From assembly GCA_910578815.1 (NCBI GenBank), contig CAJTSE010000019.1, positions 5,895 through 69,894 on the forward strand: 64,000 bases of DNA, in the 5' to 3' direction. The first letter of the stretch is position 1, and each line of letters starts with the position of its first letter. Shown here in pieces: positions 32,604 to 41,235 of this stretch. This stretch comes from an uncultured Acetatifactor sp. (lineage in GTDB: Bacteria; Bacillota; Clostridia; Lachnospirales; Lachnospiraceae). Made by a program: the position numbers and the translations under genes. The notes under the pieces are model-generated. The model had not been told where the DNA came from. It worked only from the letters and a program-made list of their open reading frames with translations, and ran no database searches.

Positions 32604-33668
32604 ATGCTTGCAATTTTTAAAAGAGAAGTCACAAACTATTTAAAGCGCCCCCTGTTCTGGCTGGGAATCGCAGCCGTGATCCTGGGCGTTTATCTGCATC
32701 TGGATTTTTACCTGCAGATTCATTTTCTCTTTCCGGGGGAGCAGATTGTCAACAATTACCCCGAAACCATCCATGCGGGAGAGACCTGGGAGGGCTATAT
32801 CCCCACACCCCCAGAGGAACGCCGGTCCTTATGGGAAGCATCCCTGGAGGAAACCTTTGTCTCGGTTTTCGGAATGAGCAGCGCCAAAGCGGAAGCTGCC
32901 ATAAAGGAAGCAGAAAATCTAAGCATCTATGACGCTGTTTCGTATTTTGAAGAAAACTACCCTGTTTATAGGCTGGCCTCGGCCTATGAGAGGACAAAAT
33001 ACCGAAAGGGAACCAACGAGGAAATCAATGCTTATCTTGGGCAGGTTCTCTCCGAAAAGCCCTTTTCTTATTATTTTTCCAGAATATTTGCGGACTTTGC
33101 AGGGCTGTATATGGGCTTCTTCGCCACCCTCATGCTGGCCGTTCTGTTTATGCAGGACACGAGAAATTCCACCTATGAGCTTCTTCATACCAAGCCTGTC
33201 ACCGCCGAAGGCTATGTACTGGGAAAAGCTCTGGGCGGATTTTCCGTCTGCCTGATTACGCTGGCCATCCTGAACCTGGTGTTTTGGGCAGTCTGCCTGA
33301 TTTCCACCCATGATCAGGGCTTTGAAGTACACCTGCTGGATTTTATCAGGACCACCTGCCTGTATATTCTGCCCAATATGCTTATGATTGTATGTACTTA
33401 TGTTCTGATTTCCCTGCTGTTTAAAAACCCCCTTCCCGGAGTGCCGCTTTTACTGCTCCTGATTGTATACTCCAATATGCCCGGCAGGAACGCCTTTGGG
33501 GTAAGCGGTTATTACGGCCGGCCTCTGGCCATCATGGTGCGGTTTTCCGGACAGCTTTTCGATACGTCGGACCCGCCCATGGTGCTGCTTAATCAAAGCT
33601 TTCTGCTGGCTGCATCTGCCGTCCTTCTGCTGCTTTCCATTCAGCTGTGGAAATGGAGGCGGATATAA
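32604..33668 (+). CDS. ABC-2 type transporter permease
   Basis: A 354-residue membrane protein with an N-terminal helix (FWLGIAAVILGVYLHLDFY), a periplasm-side loop of about 140 residues, and five further helices (FFATLMLAVLFMQDTRN, GGFSVCLITLAILNLVF and others). The sequence TYELLHTKPVTAEGYVLGK marks it as an ABC-2 permease. It follows the two-component genes and precedes a second membrane gene and the ATPase, making a probable exporter of a peptide or lipid. Confidence 0.85.
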   Translation: MLAIFKREVTNYLKRPLFWLGIAAVILGVYLHLDFYLQIHFLFPGEQIVNNYPETIHAGETWEGYIPTPPEERRSLWEASLEETFVSVFGMSSAKAEAAIKEAENLSIYDAVSYFEENYPVYRLASAYERTKYRKGTNEEINAYLGQVLSEKPFSYYFSRIFADFAGLYMGFFATLMLAVLFMQDTRNSTYELLHTKPVTAEGYVLGKALGGFSVCLITLAILNLVFWAVCLISTHDQGFEVHLLDFIRTTCLYILPNMLMIVCTYVLISLLFKNPLPGVPLLLLLIVYSNMPGRNAFGVSGYYGRPLAIMVRFSGQLFDTSDPPMVLLNQSFLLAASAVLLLLSIQLWKWRRI

Positions 33669-33742
33669 GGCTGTCAGAGCGAAATCTGACATTTTACTCG
33701 CCTTTCTCAGCATAAAACGCTTCAAAATGGAGGAAAAAGGAC

Positions 33743-34414
33743 ATGATGAAAGAAGTCAAAATATCCCTGCCCTTTTATAAAACTGCCAGCGCACTGCTGT
33801 TTATCGTGATTTTGAGCTTGATTCGGGGCGTATCGGTCAGCTATGAAATTGGAGCCGCCATGGAGCCTGCCATGGCCATTCTGACCACGGCGTTCTGCGC
33901 GGACACCTACGTACAGGAGATTACCGGCAGACGCTCCGAAGTCTGGCGTCTGTATCCGATGAAAGATAAGCTCTGTGCCATAGGCGCCAGACTGCTGCTT
34001 CAACAGGGTTTTCTCCTGCTGTTGGCGGCGGCAGGATATTACCTGTTCTTTCTCTTTCAACGTCCCCGCCTGTTCAGCCTCATGCAGCCGGAGGCCGGAA
34101 GCGAAATCAGACAGTTTATGATTTTCCTGGGGGCAATGGCTGTGACGATTGCGTTTTGGTCCGTCCTTTCAAACACCATCGCCTGCATCTTCCGCAGCCT
34201 GTGGTTTGGAATCGGCGGAAGCCTGCTCCTGTGGCTGATGGCAAATTCCTCCTTTGCGAAGAAGCTCCTGGGCCCCCGCAATGTTTTTTCCTACGCCTAT
34301 CGAAACATTGCAGATGCCGGCGGCTTCGGCTGGCTTGCGGGAAAGGGCATCTGCATCGCCCTCTGCGCCGTAATGCTGCTGCTCCTGCCGACCCTGTTAA
34401 AGAAAAGAGGATAG
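33743..34414 (+). CDS. second ABC transporter membrane subunit
   Basis: A 223-residue protein with six predicted membrane helices, e.g. ASALLFIVILSLIRGV and LLLQQGFLLLLAAAGYYLFF. I do not recognise a named family, but size, hydrophobicity and position between a permease and an ATPase gene fit an ABC-2 membrane subunit. GGAGGAAAAAGG precedes the first of two adjacent ATGs. Confidence 0.75.
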   Translation: MMKEVKISLPFYKTASALLFIVILSLIRGVSVSYEIGAAMEPAMAILTTAFCADTYVQEITGRRSEVWRLYPMKDKLCAIGARLLLQQGFLLLLAAAGYYLFFLFQRPRLFSLMQPEAGSEIRQFMIFLGAMAVTIAFWSVLSNTIACIFRSLWFGIGGSLLLWLMANSSFAKKLLGPRNVFSYAYRNIADAGGFGWLAGKGICIALCAVMLLLLPTLLKKRG

Positions 34415-34456
34415 TAAATTTATTAATCACATTTTCAATCGGAAAAGAGGTAATTT

Positions 34457-35326
34457 ATGAGTATTCTAATGAATGACCTGACTGTGACCTTTCGAAATAA
34501 CGTAACTGCTATCGACCATGCCAGCCTGGAAGTCCCGGAGGGCATCTTCGGCCTGCTGGGGGAAAACGGCGCGGGAAAGACCACGCTGATGCGGGTACTG
34601 ACCACTACCCTGAGCCCCTCAAGCGGCACGGTAACCTTGAATGGCCTCCAATACCACGAGAAAAATTATGAAAAGATACAGAGGCTGATCGGCTATCTGC
34701 CCCAGGAAATCGACCTCTATCCGGGCCTGACCGTACAGGAATGCCTGGAATATATGGGAGCTCTGGCAGGCGTCCCCAAGAGCCTCTGCAGGGAGCGTAT
34801 CGAATGTTATCTGGAAAAGACCGGCCTGACAGAACACAGGAAAAAGAAGATGAAGCAGCTCTCCGGCGGCATGAAACGGCGAGTAGGACTGATCCAGGCT
34901 CTCATAAACGACCCTGAATTTCTCATCATCGACGAACCCACCACCGGCCTGGACCCGGAGGAACGCATCCGCATCCGCAATCTGCTGGTGGATTTTTCAG
35001 AAAAACGCACCGTTTTATTTTCCACTCATGTGGTGGAAGATCTGGCTGCCACCTGCAATCAGCTTGCCGTAATGAAAAAAGGATGCTTCCTGTACTCCGG
35101 CAGCGTACAGAATCTGCTGGACAACGCAGCCGGCGCAGTGTGGGAGTGTATGGTAACCGATCCCATAAAGGCACGGGAGCTGGAACAGAATTACCGCATT
35201 TCCTCCAAGCAGCAGACAGAGGGCGGCATCCGACTGCGCATCTTAAGCAGGATAAAGCCGGGAATTGACTGCAGGCCGGTACCGGTGACGTTGGAAGATG
35301 CGTATATCTATCTTCACAACTATTAA
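34457..35326 (+). CDS. ABC transporter ATP-binding subunit
   Basis: A 289-residue ATPase. Walker A is LLGENGAGKTTLMRVL, the Q-loop YLPQEIDLYPGLT, the signature QLSGGMKRRVGL, Walker B FLIIDEPTTGLDP and the H-loop FSTHVVEDL. The last 80 residues form an accessory domain. It energises the permeases encoded upstream, all under likely control of the adjacent two-component system. Confidence 0.95.
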   Translation: MSILMNDLTVTFRNNVTAIDHASLEVPEGIFGLLGENGAGKTTLMRVLTTTLSPSSGTVTLNGLQYHEKNYEKIQRLIGYLPQEIDLYPGLTVQECLEYMGALAGVPKSLCRERIECYLEKTGLTEHRKKKMKQLSGGMKRRVGLIQALINDPEFLIIDEPTTGLDPEERIRIRNLLVDFSEKRTVLFSTHVVEDLAATCNQLAVMKKGCFLYSGSVQNLLDNAAGAVWECMVTDPIKARELEQNYRISSKQQTEGGIRLRILSRIKPGIDCRPVPVTLEDAYIYLHNY

Positions 35327-35422
35327 TATGCGCTCTTTTTCTTCATAACCGTATGATCTCTCCCATTGCATTGCTGCTCATAAGACCTCTCGTATAAGTT
35401 ATGTCCAAAATCGGAGTACCTT

Positions 35423-36277
35423 TTAAATCCGGTTACTCAGCTCCGCAAACTGCTCCAGAGTCAGGGCCTCTCCCCGGATCATGGGCGGCAGTCCCATTTT
35501 TTCCAGTGCTGCCGCCGCATGGTCTCTGGAGATTCCCAGCTCAGGCGCATTCGAAAGACTGTTGACCAAAGTCTTCCTGCGCTGGCCAAAGGATGCCTTA
35601 ATCAGAGAAAACATTTTTTTCTCATCCTCCACCTGCACGGCCGGTTTTTCATGCCTGGTGAGCCGGATCACCGCGCTGCCCACATTAGGCCTGGGGATAA
35701 AACAATTTGGCGGCACCTTTGCCACCACCTCCGGCTCCGCATAATACTGCACCGCCAGGGATAAAGCGCCGTAATCCTTTGTGCCGGGGCCTGCCTGCAT
35801 CCGCTCCGCCACTTCCTTCTGTACCATCACGGTAATGCTCTTTACCGGCACCTGCTTTTCAAACAGCCCCATGATAATAGGAGTAGTAATGTAATAGGGC
35901 AGGTTTGCCACCACCTTGATGGATCTGCCTTCGTTTCGTTCCTTCACAATCCGGTTAAGATCCACTTTCAGTATATCGTCATTGATCACCGTTACGTTTT
36001 CGTAATCCGAAAGTGTTTCTTCCAGTATCGGAATCAGATTTTTATCAATTTCCACCGCCACCACTTCTCTGGCCGTTTCCGCCAGGTATTGGGTCATAGT
36101 GCCGATCCCCGGACCGATCTCCAGACACAGATCCTCCTTGGTAATTCCGGCAGCTCTGATAATTCTCTCCAGGACAGAGGTGTCAATCAGGAAATTCTGC
36201 CCGTACTTTTTTTGGAAATTGAAATTATATTTTTGGAGTATTTCTATGGTATTGCGTGGTATGCCCAGTGATGCCAT
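35423..36277 (-). CDS. rsmA: 16S rRNA (adenine1518/1519-N6)-dimethyltransferase
   Basis: A 284-residue KsgA/RsmA enzyme: KKYGQNFLIDTSVLERII, SAM motif LEIGPGIGTMTQYL, the acidic VAVEIDKNL, the catalytic VVANLPYYITTPIIM, and CFIPRPNVGSAVIRL. It dimethylates two adenines in helix 45 of 16S rRNA. ATG 36277 follows GAGGAG by 8 bases; ATG 36283 is also possible. Confidence 0.97.
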   Translation of the reverse strand: MASLGIPRNTIEILQKYNFNFQKKYGQNFLIDTSVLERIIRAAGITKEDLCLEIGPGIGTMTQYLAETAREVVAVEIDKNLIPILEETLSDYENVTVINDDILKVDLNRIVKERNEGRSIKVVANLPYYITTPIIMGLFEKQVPVKSITVMVQKEVAERMQAGPGTKDYGALSLAVQYYAEPEVVAKVPPNCFIPRPNVGSAVIRLTRHEKPAVQVEDEKKMFSLIKASFGQRRKTLVNSLSNAPELGISRDHAAAALEKMGLPPMIRGEALTLEQFAELSNRI

Positions 36278-36392
36278 GTGCATGTCTCCTCTGCATTCCA
36301 ATGTTTATTTCCTCACGGCATTTGAACGCCTCTCACCTGCTGCGGAGAAATTGTCTGCTTCTTCTGCGCTTATTCTGTATTTCTGCGCCTTT

Positions 36393-37070
36393 TCAGTCTT
36401 CGCTGTCTTCCGGTCTTCTCCCTAAATCCCGTGCCTTGCCGCCGTTTGCTTTCATCATTTGACGCCATCCCATCTGCGCCGCCAGCTTATACAAAAACCT
36501 CGGAAAAGCAACCGAAACATATTGATTTTCCACTGTCTTCCGATAATCCTGTCCCTGCTGATCCTTTTGCACATGACCCGCGCAGATCGCTTCGGCAAGC
36601 GCCTTCAACGCTTTCTCAATCGGTTCCCTTGGGCCATGACCCGACTTCGTCTTAGGCATCTGCGCAAGTCCCCCTCCGCCGCCGATGCCCACGCCGCCTC
36701 CCCAGACATATCCTGCCTTTGCGCACCAGTTTTTAAGAACCTGCAGCGCCGGCTCAGCCTGAATGCCCTCATAAAACCCGCAGTTGACGATTCCGTATAC
36801 ATGAATCCTGCTGTTTTTGCAGGAAGCTGCCTCCAAGTCCCCAAGACAGGAGAGCAAGTGCCCGGGAATCCCGTCCACATAAAGAGGGAAAACAAACACC
36901 AGGGCATCCGCCTGATTCAATACCTCCGTCATTTCCTTTGCGGCGGCAGCTGTGTGGAATCCATAGTCCACCGCCTCCGTTTCCTGAAGATAAGCCTTCA
37001 AGTCCTCCAGCAAAATTCCGCTGGCACTTCCCTTTACCTTCGGGCTTCCGTTAATGAGCGCTGTTTTCAT
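36393..37070 (-). CDS. flavodoxin-fold NAD(P)H oxidoreductase
   Basis: A 225-residue protein with the FMN-binding pattern MKTALINGSPKVKGSASG, DALVFVFPLYVDGIPGHLL at about residues 55-73, and a glycine run VWGGGVGIGGGGGLAQM. The C-terminal 70 residues are basic and membrane-binding in character. The start overlaps the preceding flavoprotein gene by ATGA, suggesting a two-protein redox unit. The substrate is unknown. Confidence 0.8.
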   Translation of the reverse strand: MKTALINGSPKVKGSASGILLEDLKAYLQETEAVDYGFHTAAAAKEMTEVLNQADALVFVFPLYVDGIPGHLLSCLGDLEAASCKNSRIHVYGIVNCGFYEGIQAEPALQVLKNWCAKAGYVWGGGVGIGGGGGLAQMPKTKSGHGPREPIEKALKALAEAICAGHVQKDQQGQDYRKTVENQYVSVAFPRFLYKLAAQMGWRQMMKANGGKARDLGRRPEDSED

Positions 37071-37555
37071 ATCCGTATGCCCTCCAGTTCCTCTTTCGAG
37101 TTGTAAAAATATACTTCCTTTACCCGGCCGTCATAATTGTCCGCATTTGCCTCCAGAATCTTCCGCGCCGTCTCCTTTTCCGCATCCGTGATATTTTCTC
37201 CGTAATAATATGCGGACAGCAGGATTACATTATTATATCTGCGCTTATGGTGCATTTCGCCCCTGCGCATCACAAAATCCGGATGGATATAGGAAATCGC
37301 TCTGTCCTGCACGGTTTTTACAAAGGGACTTACACTGCCGTAATAACATCTGCTGACGAAAATCAGCTCCGCGCATTTGCTCATATCAATCCCCGTGTTC
37401 TCATACCCGTCATAGAGCACGCATCTTCCCGGCGTCCTGGTCCAGCATCCAAAGCAGCCGATGCAATTTTTAACAGGACCCCGCGGCTGAATAATCTTAT
37501 GGCTGCCCTCTATCGGAACCTTGAAATCTTCCAGATCGGTTATAATCAATTTCAT
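37067..37555 (-). CDS. flavodoxin-like reductase with CxxCxxC motif
   Basis: A 162-residue flavodoxin-fold protein that begins MKLIITDLEDFKVPIEG and has the cysteine motif NCIGCFGCWTRTPGRCV at about residues 30-46. IFVSRCYYGSVSPFVKTV is the FMN-binding strand. It overlaps the HAD gene upstream and the next flavoprotein gene downstream by ATGA, so all three are coupled. Confidence 0.82.
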   Translation of the reverse strand: MKLIITDLEDFKVPIEGSHKIIQPRGPVKNCIGCFGCWTRTPGRCVLYDGYENTGIDMSKCAELIFVSRCYYGSVSPFVKTVQDRAISYIHPDFVMRRGEMHHKRRYNNVILLSAYYYGENITDAEKETARKILEANADNYDGRVKEVYFYNSKEELEGIRI

Positions 37556-38205
37556 CCGGCTTCCTCCTTCAAAAACTCCAGCACCTCGCTCAAATCCCTG
37601 AATACCTTCCTGCTCAGGCGGACCATTTCCTCATCCGGTGCGATCATATCCGGCACCATCAACGGTGTCATCCCAGCGGCATATGCGGAGCGGATCCCGT
37701 TGGGCGAATCCTCGATGGCATAAGCCTGTGCCGGCTCCGTTCCCAGCTGATCGCAGGCCAGCAGATATATGTCCGGTCTGGGCTTGGAATGCTCCACCAT
37801 GTCCCCCGTGACAATCACCGAAAAATATTCACGGATTCCCGCCTGCTCCAGGTGATTCAGCACGGTAGAACGTCTGGTAGACGAGGCCAGTCCCACCCGG
37901 AAACCCTGCTTCTGCAGCCAGTCAAGAAGTTCCCTGACCCCCGGCTTTACGGGCAGTCCGTTTTTTTCTATGTAATCCCAAAACCAGTCGGAGGCTTTCG
38001 CCCGGAATCCCTCGTAATTAAAATCCTCCCCGTAGGCCTCCATCACGATCCTTCTGCTGTCATTGGCGTTGAGACCGATACATTTAGGAAAGATTTCCTC
38101 CATCCCCGGCATTCCTGCTTCCTTCGCCATCACCACCCAGCTCCGTTCACACAGCCGCTCCGTATCAAATAAAACGCCGTCCATATCAAATATTACCGTG
38201 TTCAT
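37552..38205 (-). CDS. HAD-superfamily phosphatase/phosphoglucomutase-like
   Basis: A 217-residue HAD hydrolase of subfamily I. Motif I is FDMDGVLFDTE with the nucleophile Asp, motif II LASSTRR, motif III SKPRPDIYLLA with the lysine, and motif IV IEDSPNGIRSA. Close relatives are beta-phosphoglucomutases and sugar-phosphate phosphatases; the substrate is unknown. ATG 38205 has GGAGAG upstream. It overlaps the next gene by ATGA. Confidence 0.92.
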   Translation of the reverse strand: MNTVIFDMDGVLFDTERLCERSWVVMAKEAGMPGMEEIFPKCIGLNANDSRRIVMEAYGEDFNYEGFRAKASDWFWDYIEKNGLPVKPGVRELLDWLQKQGFRVGLASSTRRSTVLNHLEQAGIREYFSVIVTGDMVEHSKPRPDIYLLACDQLGTEPAQAYAIEDSPNGIRSAYAAGMTPLMVPDMIAPDEEMVRLSRKVFRDLSEVLEFLKEEAG

Positions 38206-38427
38206 TTTTCTCTCTCCTTCCGCCGCCGTCTTCATGTGCAGCTGCAAGGCTCATTACCCATGCGGATAAAACCCTGTCATACTGCATAACCCTGTAAGCC
38301 TCTGCCATTCGTCTTACAGTCTTCCCATAACCTCTTCCTGAAGCGGCGTCAGCTTCTGACTTGCGCTCTTTGCTGTAAACACAGGCGTTACTCCGTAAAC
38401 CTTTCCCAAAAGAGGCATCCAGCACTT

Positions 38428-38796
38428 CTACTCTTCCTCCACAAAAATCTCCAGATATGACTGGATTCTTGCTTTTGAGTACAATTCTTTCATCACTCCA
38501 AATTCCGGGTCATAATATGTCCCGTCACAGTATAAAATCCAATGCCCGTATTTTGGCAGGAGAGCTTTAAGAATACATACTTTTGGTAAAGCCGAAGTAT
38601 TATCTGCTTTCGTCATCGTTTTCGCCTGCCTTATCCCATAGTGGTTCAGCGCCCTCTCAATATCCTTTTTCCCTGTGCCCTTATCATTTTCCATCACAGA
38701 AACTACTTCCTCTACCGTTACCCCTGCAAGCATAGCAACACAGGCCTGTCCACATAAGTACTCCGTAGGCTGCTTAATATAATGAATTTGTTTCAT
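38428..38796 (-). CDS. C39-like cysteine protease
   Basis: A 122-residue protein that looks like a lone C39 peptidase domain: Q9 and C15 in KQPTEYLCGQACVAMLAG, H86 in KYGHWILYCDG and D97 in TYYDPEFG make a plausible Gln/Cys/His/Asp set. C39 domains usually cut double-glycine leaders as part of ABC exporters; a solo domain is unusual. The start is ATG 38796, inside a 63-bp leader shared with the MgtC-like gene; ATG 38808 is the in-frame alternative. Confidence 0.75.
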   Translation of the reverse strand: MKQIHYIKQPTEYLCGQACVAMLAGVTVEEVVSVMENDKGTGKKDIERALNHYGIRQAKTMTKADNTSALPKVCILKALLPKYGHWILYCDGTYYDPEFGVMKELYSKARIQSYLEIFVEEE

Positions 38797-38854
38797 ACTA
38801 ATAACCATACCTTTCCACAACCTGCGAATTCTAGACGACGAAAAGCACAGGCTT
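38792..38854 (-). repeat. 63-bp leader repeat, copy before the C39-like gene
   Basis: 60 of 63 bases match 45671-45733 with no gaps. The repeat ends at the start codon and includes GGAAAGG as a likely ribosome binding site. The two following genes are unrelated. Confidence 0.9.
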
Positions 38855-38867
38855 ATTTTCTCCCTTG

Positions 38868-39314
38868 TCAATTACGTTTTTTTCTGTAGTAAATAAACTC
38901 GTGATCTTCCTTATATCCAATATAGCCCAGTTTTTGGTAAAAAGCATTTGTGCGCACGTTCCAGACAGGGGTATCAAGCAATATTTCCTCTGCATCAGGA
39001 AAAATTCTTTCAATTTCCTGCATAATAAATATGCCATACCCTTTTCTGAAATGTTCGGGATCTACAAATATTCTGCCTATATTCAGCCGCAATCCATCCG
39101 CAAAAAGAAGGGCGCCTCCTGCAATCAGGCCATCCATTGATAATTTATATAAGTGATTCGTCCTTGCCATCTTCGTATGAAAACTTACCGATCTGTATCC
39201 GGGCGGTCCTGCCTTTGAAGCAGCGCCAACCGCAATGTCACTTTCAAACGCGCGCCTGGAAATGCTGCTTAACACTAACGCATCTGCTGTGCCGGCTTTT
39301 ATAAATTCCATCAT
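38868..39314 (-). CDS. GNAT-family N-acetyltransferase
   Basis: A 148-residue GNAT protein. The acetyl-CoA loop is IFVDPEHFRKGYGIFIMQEIE, preceded by the strand LFADGLRLNIGR and followed by LLDTPVWNVRTNAFYQKLGY, the typical second half. The acceptor is unknown. It is upstream of the C39-like gene on the same strand. Confidence 0.88.
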   Translation of the reverse strand: MMEFIKAGTADALVLSSISRRAFESDIAVGAASKAGPPGYRSVSFHTKMARTNHLYKLSMDGLIAGGALLFADGLRLNIGRIFVDPEHFRKGYGIFIMQEIERIFPDAEEILLDTPVWNVRTNAFYQKLGYIGYKEDHEFIYYRKKRN

Positions 39315-39462
39315 TTGATTGATCCTCTGTTCATCATAGATTCTTTCTTACATTAATGCCTCCATAGTTTCTCACGCTGCTGCACTTATCTCCATTATAT
39401 CCGGCTGCCGTCGAAAAAACAATCTAATTTTCGAAAAGGGAATAGCAAGCCGTTGCAAAAGA

Positions 39463-39471
39463 TGTTATAAT
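39463..39471 (+). promoter_or_regulatory. extended -10 promoter for the GH9 gene
   Basis: TGTTATAAT forms an extended -10 (TG then TATAAT) about 50 bases before the ATG at 39521. The -35 region is weak. Confidence 0.5.
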
Positions 39472-39520
39472 CCTTTAATGGAGCTTACATTCGAAAACAT
39501 GCTCCGGAAAGAGGTTTCCT

Positions 39521-41125
39521 ATGTACAAAAACATTTTTATAAACCAGTGCGGCTACCTGCCCCTGATGCAGAAGCAGGTCACTTTCCGCACCGACAAGCC
39601 AGTGTCCTTCAACGTACATACAAGCAGTGGTTCCTGCGTATACACCGGCAGGGCTGACAGGCGGGTAGAAAACCCTTCCGCCGGCGAAACAAATTATGTT
39701 GGCGACTTTTCCGCCGTGACGGAAATCGGACTCTATTATATTACTGCCGAGGGCCTGGGGGAATCCGACTCCTTTTCCGTGAGCGTAGACGCTTATGCGG
39801 ATACCTTCCAGAAGGCCATGGCCTTCTTCTATCTCCAACGCTGTGGATACGACCTTCCGGAGAAAGCAGCAGGACTCTATGCGCACAAAGCCTGCCATAC
39901 ACAGATCGGCCACCTTTACCAAAGCGAAGAAACAAGGAATGTGGCCGGCGGCTGGCACGACGCCGGCGATTACGGCCGCTACGTAGGTCCGGGAGCCATG
40001 GCCGTGGCACAGCTTCTCTATGCAGCGGAGCGAAACGGTGCGCTTTGCAGCAGCTACCGGTGCCCTGAAGGCAAAACATCTGTTTCTCTTCCTGATTATC
40101 TGGAGGAACTGAAATACGAACTGGACTGGATGATGAAAATGCAGCGGGAGGACGGTGCTCTGTATCACAAGGCTTCCTGCCGTAATTTCTGCGCTTTTAT
40201 TATGCCCGATGAAGAGACGGAAGAAATGATCTTAAGTCCTGTCTCCGTCACTGCTACAGGCGACTTTGCGGCAGTATGCGCCATGGCAGTGCGCTTTTAC
40301 GAAAAATATGATCCGGCCTATGCCCACAGACTGGAAGCGGCTTCCAGAAAGGCCTACGAGGCCACGAAAAAGATGGAGCTGCCCGGCGGCTTTCGGAATC
40401 CACCGGAAATAACCACCGGAGAATATGGCGACTCCTGTGATCAGGACGAGCGTTACTGGGCAGCAGCAGAACTATATCACGCCTTCGGAGATCAGCAGTA
40501 CCGGGCCGATTTCGAGGCTCTTGCCCAGGAAAAAATTTATCAGGGCTACGGCTGGGCTGATATGGGGAGCTATGGAAACCTTGCTTACCTGAACACAGAC
40601 CGCCCCGTGGATGAAGCTCTGAAAACAGAGATACGGCAGGCCATGATTTCCCTTGCCGACGGGCTTTTAAAGACGGCTGAGGCAGATGGTTACGGCACTG
40701 CTCTAACCTCGGAGCAGTACATTTGGGGAAGCAGCATGAACGCAGCAAACAACGGCCTGCATCTCTATGATGCTTGGACGCTCACCGGAGAGCAGCGATA
40801 CCTGGATGCAGCTGCTGCGCAGCTTCACTATCTTTTAGGACGCAACTGTCTGGGATTGTGTTTCGTCACAGGCTGCGGCAGCGATGCCATCAGGCATCCT
40901 CACCACAGACCTTCCGGCTTCCGCGGCAAGGCAATGCCCGGTATGCTTTCCGGCGGCCCCTGCAGCTGGATTGCAGACGAAACCATCAAGAGCATGTTTA
41001 CAAAAGAAACGGCTCCTGCTCCGGCAAAATGCCTGGTAGACATGACGGGAAGCTACTCCACCAACGAGGTCACCATCTACTGGAACTCGGCGTTCCTTCA
41101 ACTGCTGGCCTCCGTGACGGCGTAG
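39521..41125 (+). CDS. cytoplasmic family GH9 glycoside hydrolase
   Basis: A 534-residue protein: an N-terminal Ig-like CelD_N domain (residues 1-90, FINQCGYLPLMQKQVTF) and a GH9 (alpha/alpha)6 barrel. Catalytic aspartates D147 and D150 lie in GGWHDAGDYGRY, a substrate-binding HHRPSG follows, and the acid is E516 in SYSTNEVTIYWNSAF. No signal peptide is visible, so it acts inside the cell, probably on imported beta-glucan oligosaccharides. GH9 enzymes of this kind include glucosidase and glucosaminidase types. Confidence 0.93.
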   Translation: MYKNIFINQCGYLPLMQKQVTFRTDKPVSFNVHTSSGSCVYTGRADRRVENPSAGETNYVGDFSAVTEIGLYYITAEGLGESDSFSVSVDAYADTFQKAMAFFYLQRCGYDLPEKAAGLYAHKACHTQIGHLYQSEETRNVAGGWHDAGDYGRYVGPGAMAVAQLLYAAERNGALCSSYRCPEGKTSVSLPDYLEELKYELDWMMKMQREDGALYHKASCRNFCAFIMPDEETEEMILSPVSVTATGDFAAVCAMAVRFYEKYDPAYAHRLEAASRKAYEATKKMELPGGFRNPPEITTGEYGDSCDQDERYWAAAELYHAFGDQQYRADFEALAQEKIYQGYGWADMGSYGNLAYLNTDRPVDEALKTEIRQAMISLADGLLKTAEADGYGTALTSEQYIWGSSMNAANNGLHLYDAWTLTGEQRYLDAAAAQLHYLLGRNCLGLCFVTGCGSDAIRHPHHRPSGFRGKAMPGMLSGGPCSWIADETIKSMFTKETAPAPAKCLVDMTGSYSTNEVTIYWNSAFLQLLASVTA

Positions 41126-41235
41126 ACAAATCAACAACCCCGCTGAAAGCAACGGGCATTAAGCTTGCAACGCTGCAGGTCAGCGGGGTATGTGACCCTT
41201 GCGGCATTTTGCTCGCGGGAATAAAGGAAAATAGT

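Noticed and set aside
38186..38425. 79-codon GTG-start frame between the HAD and C39-like genes
   Set aside because: Overlaps the HAD start by 20 bases, no recognisable domain, composition unlike a folded protein. I cannot exclude a real small gene.
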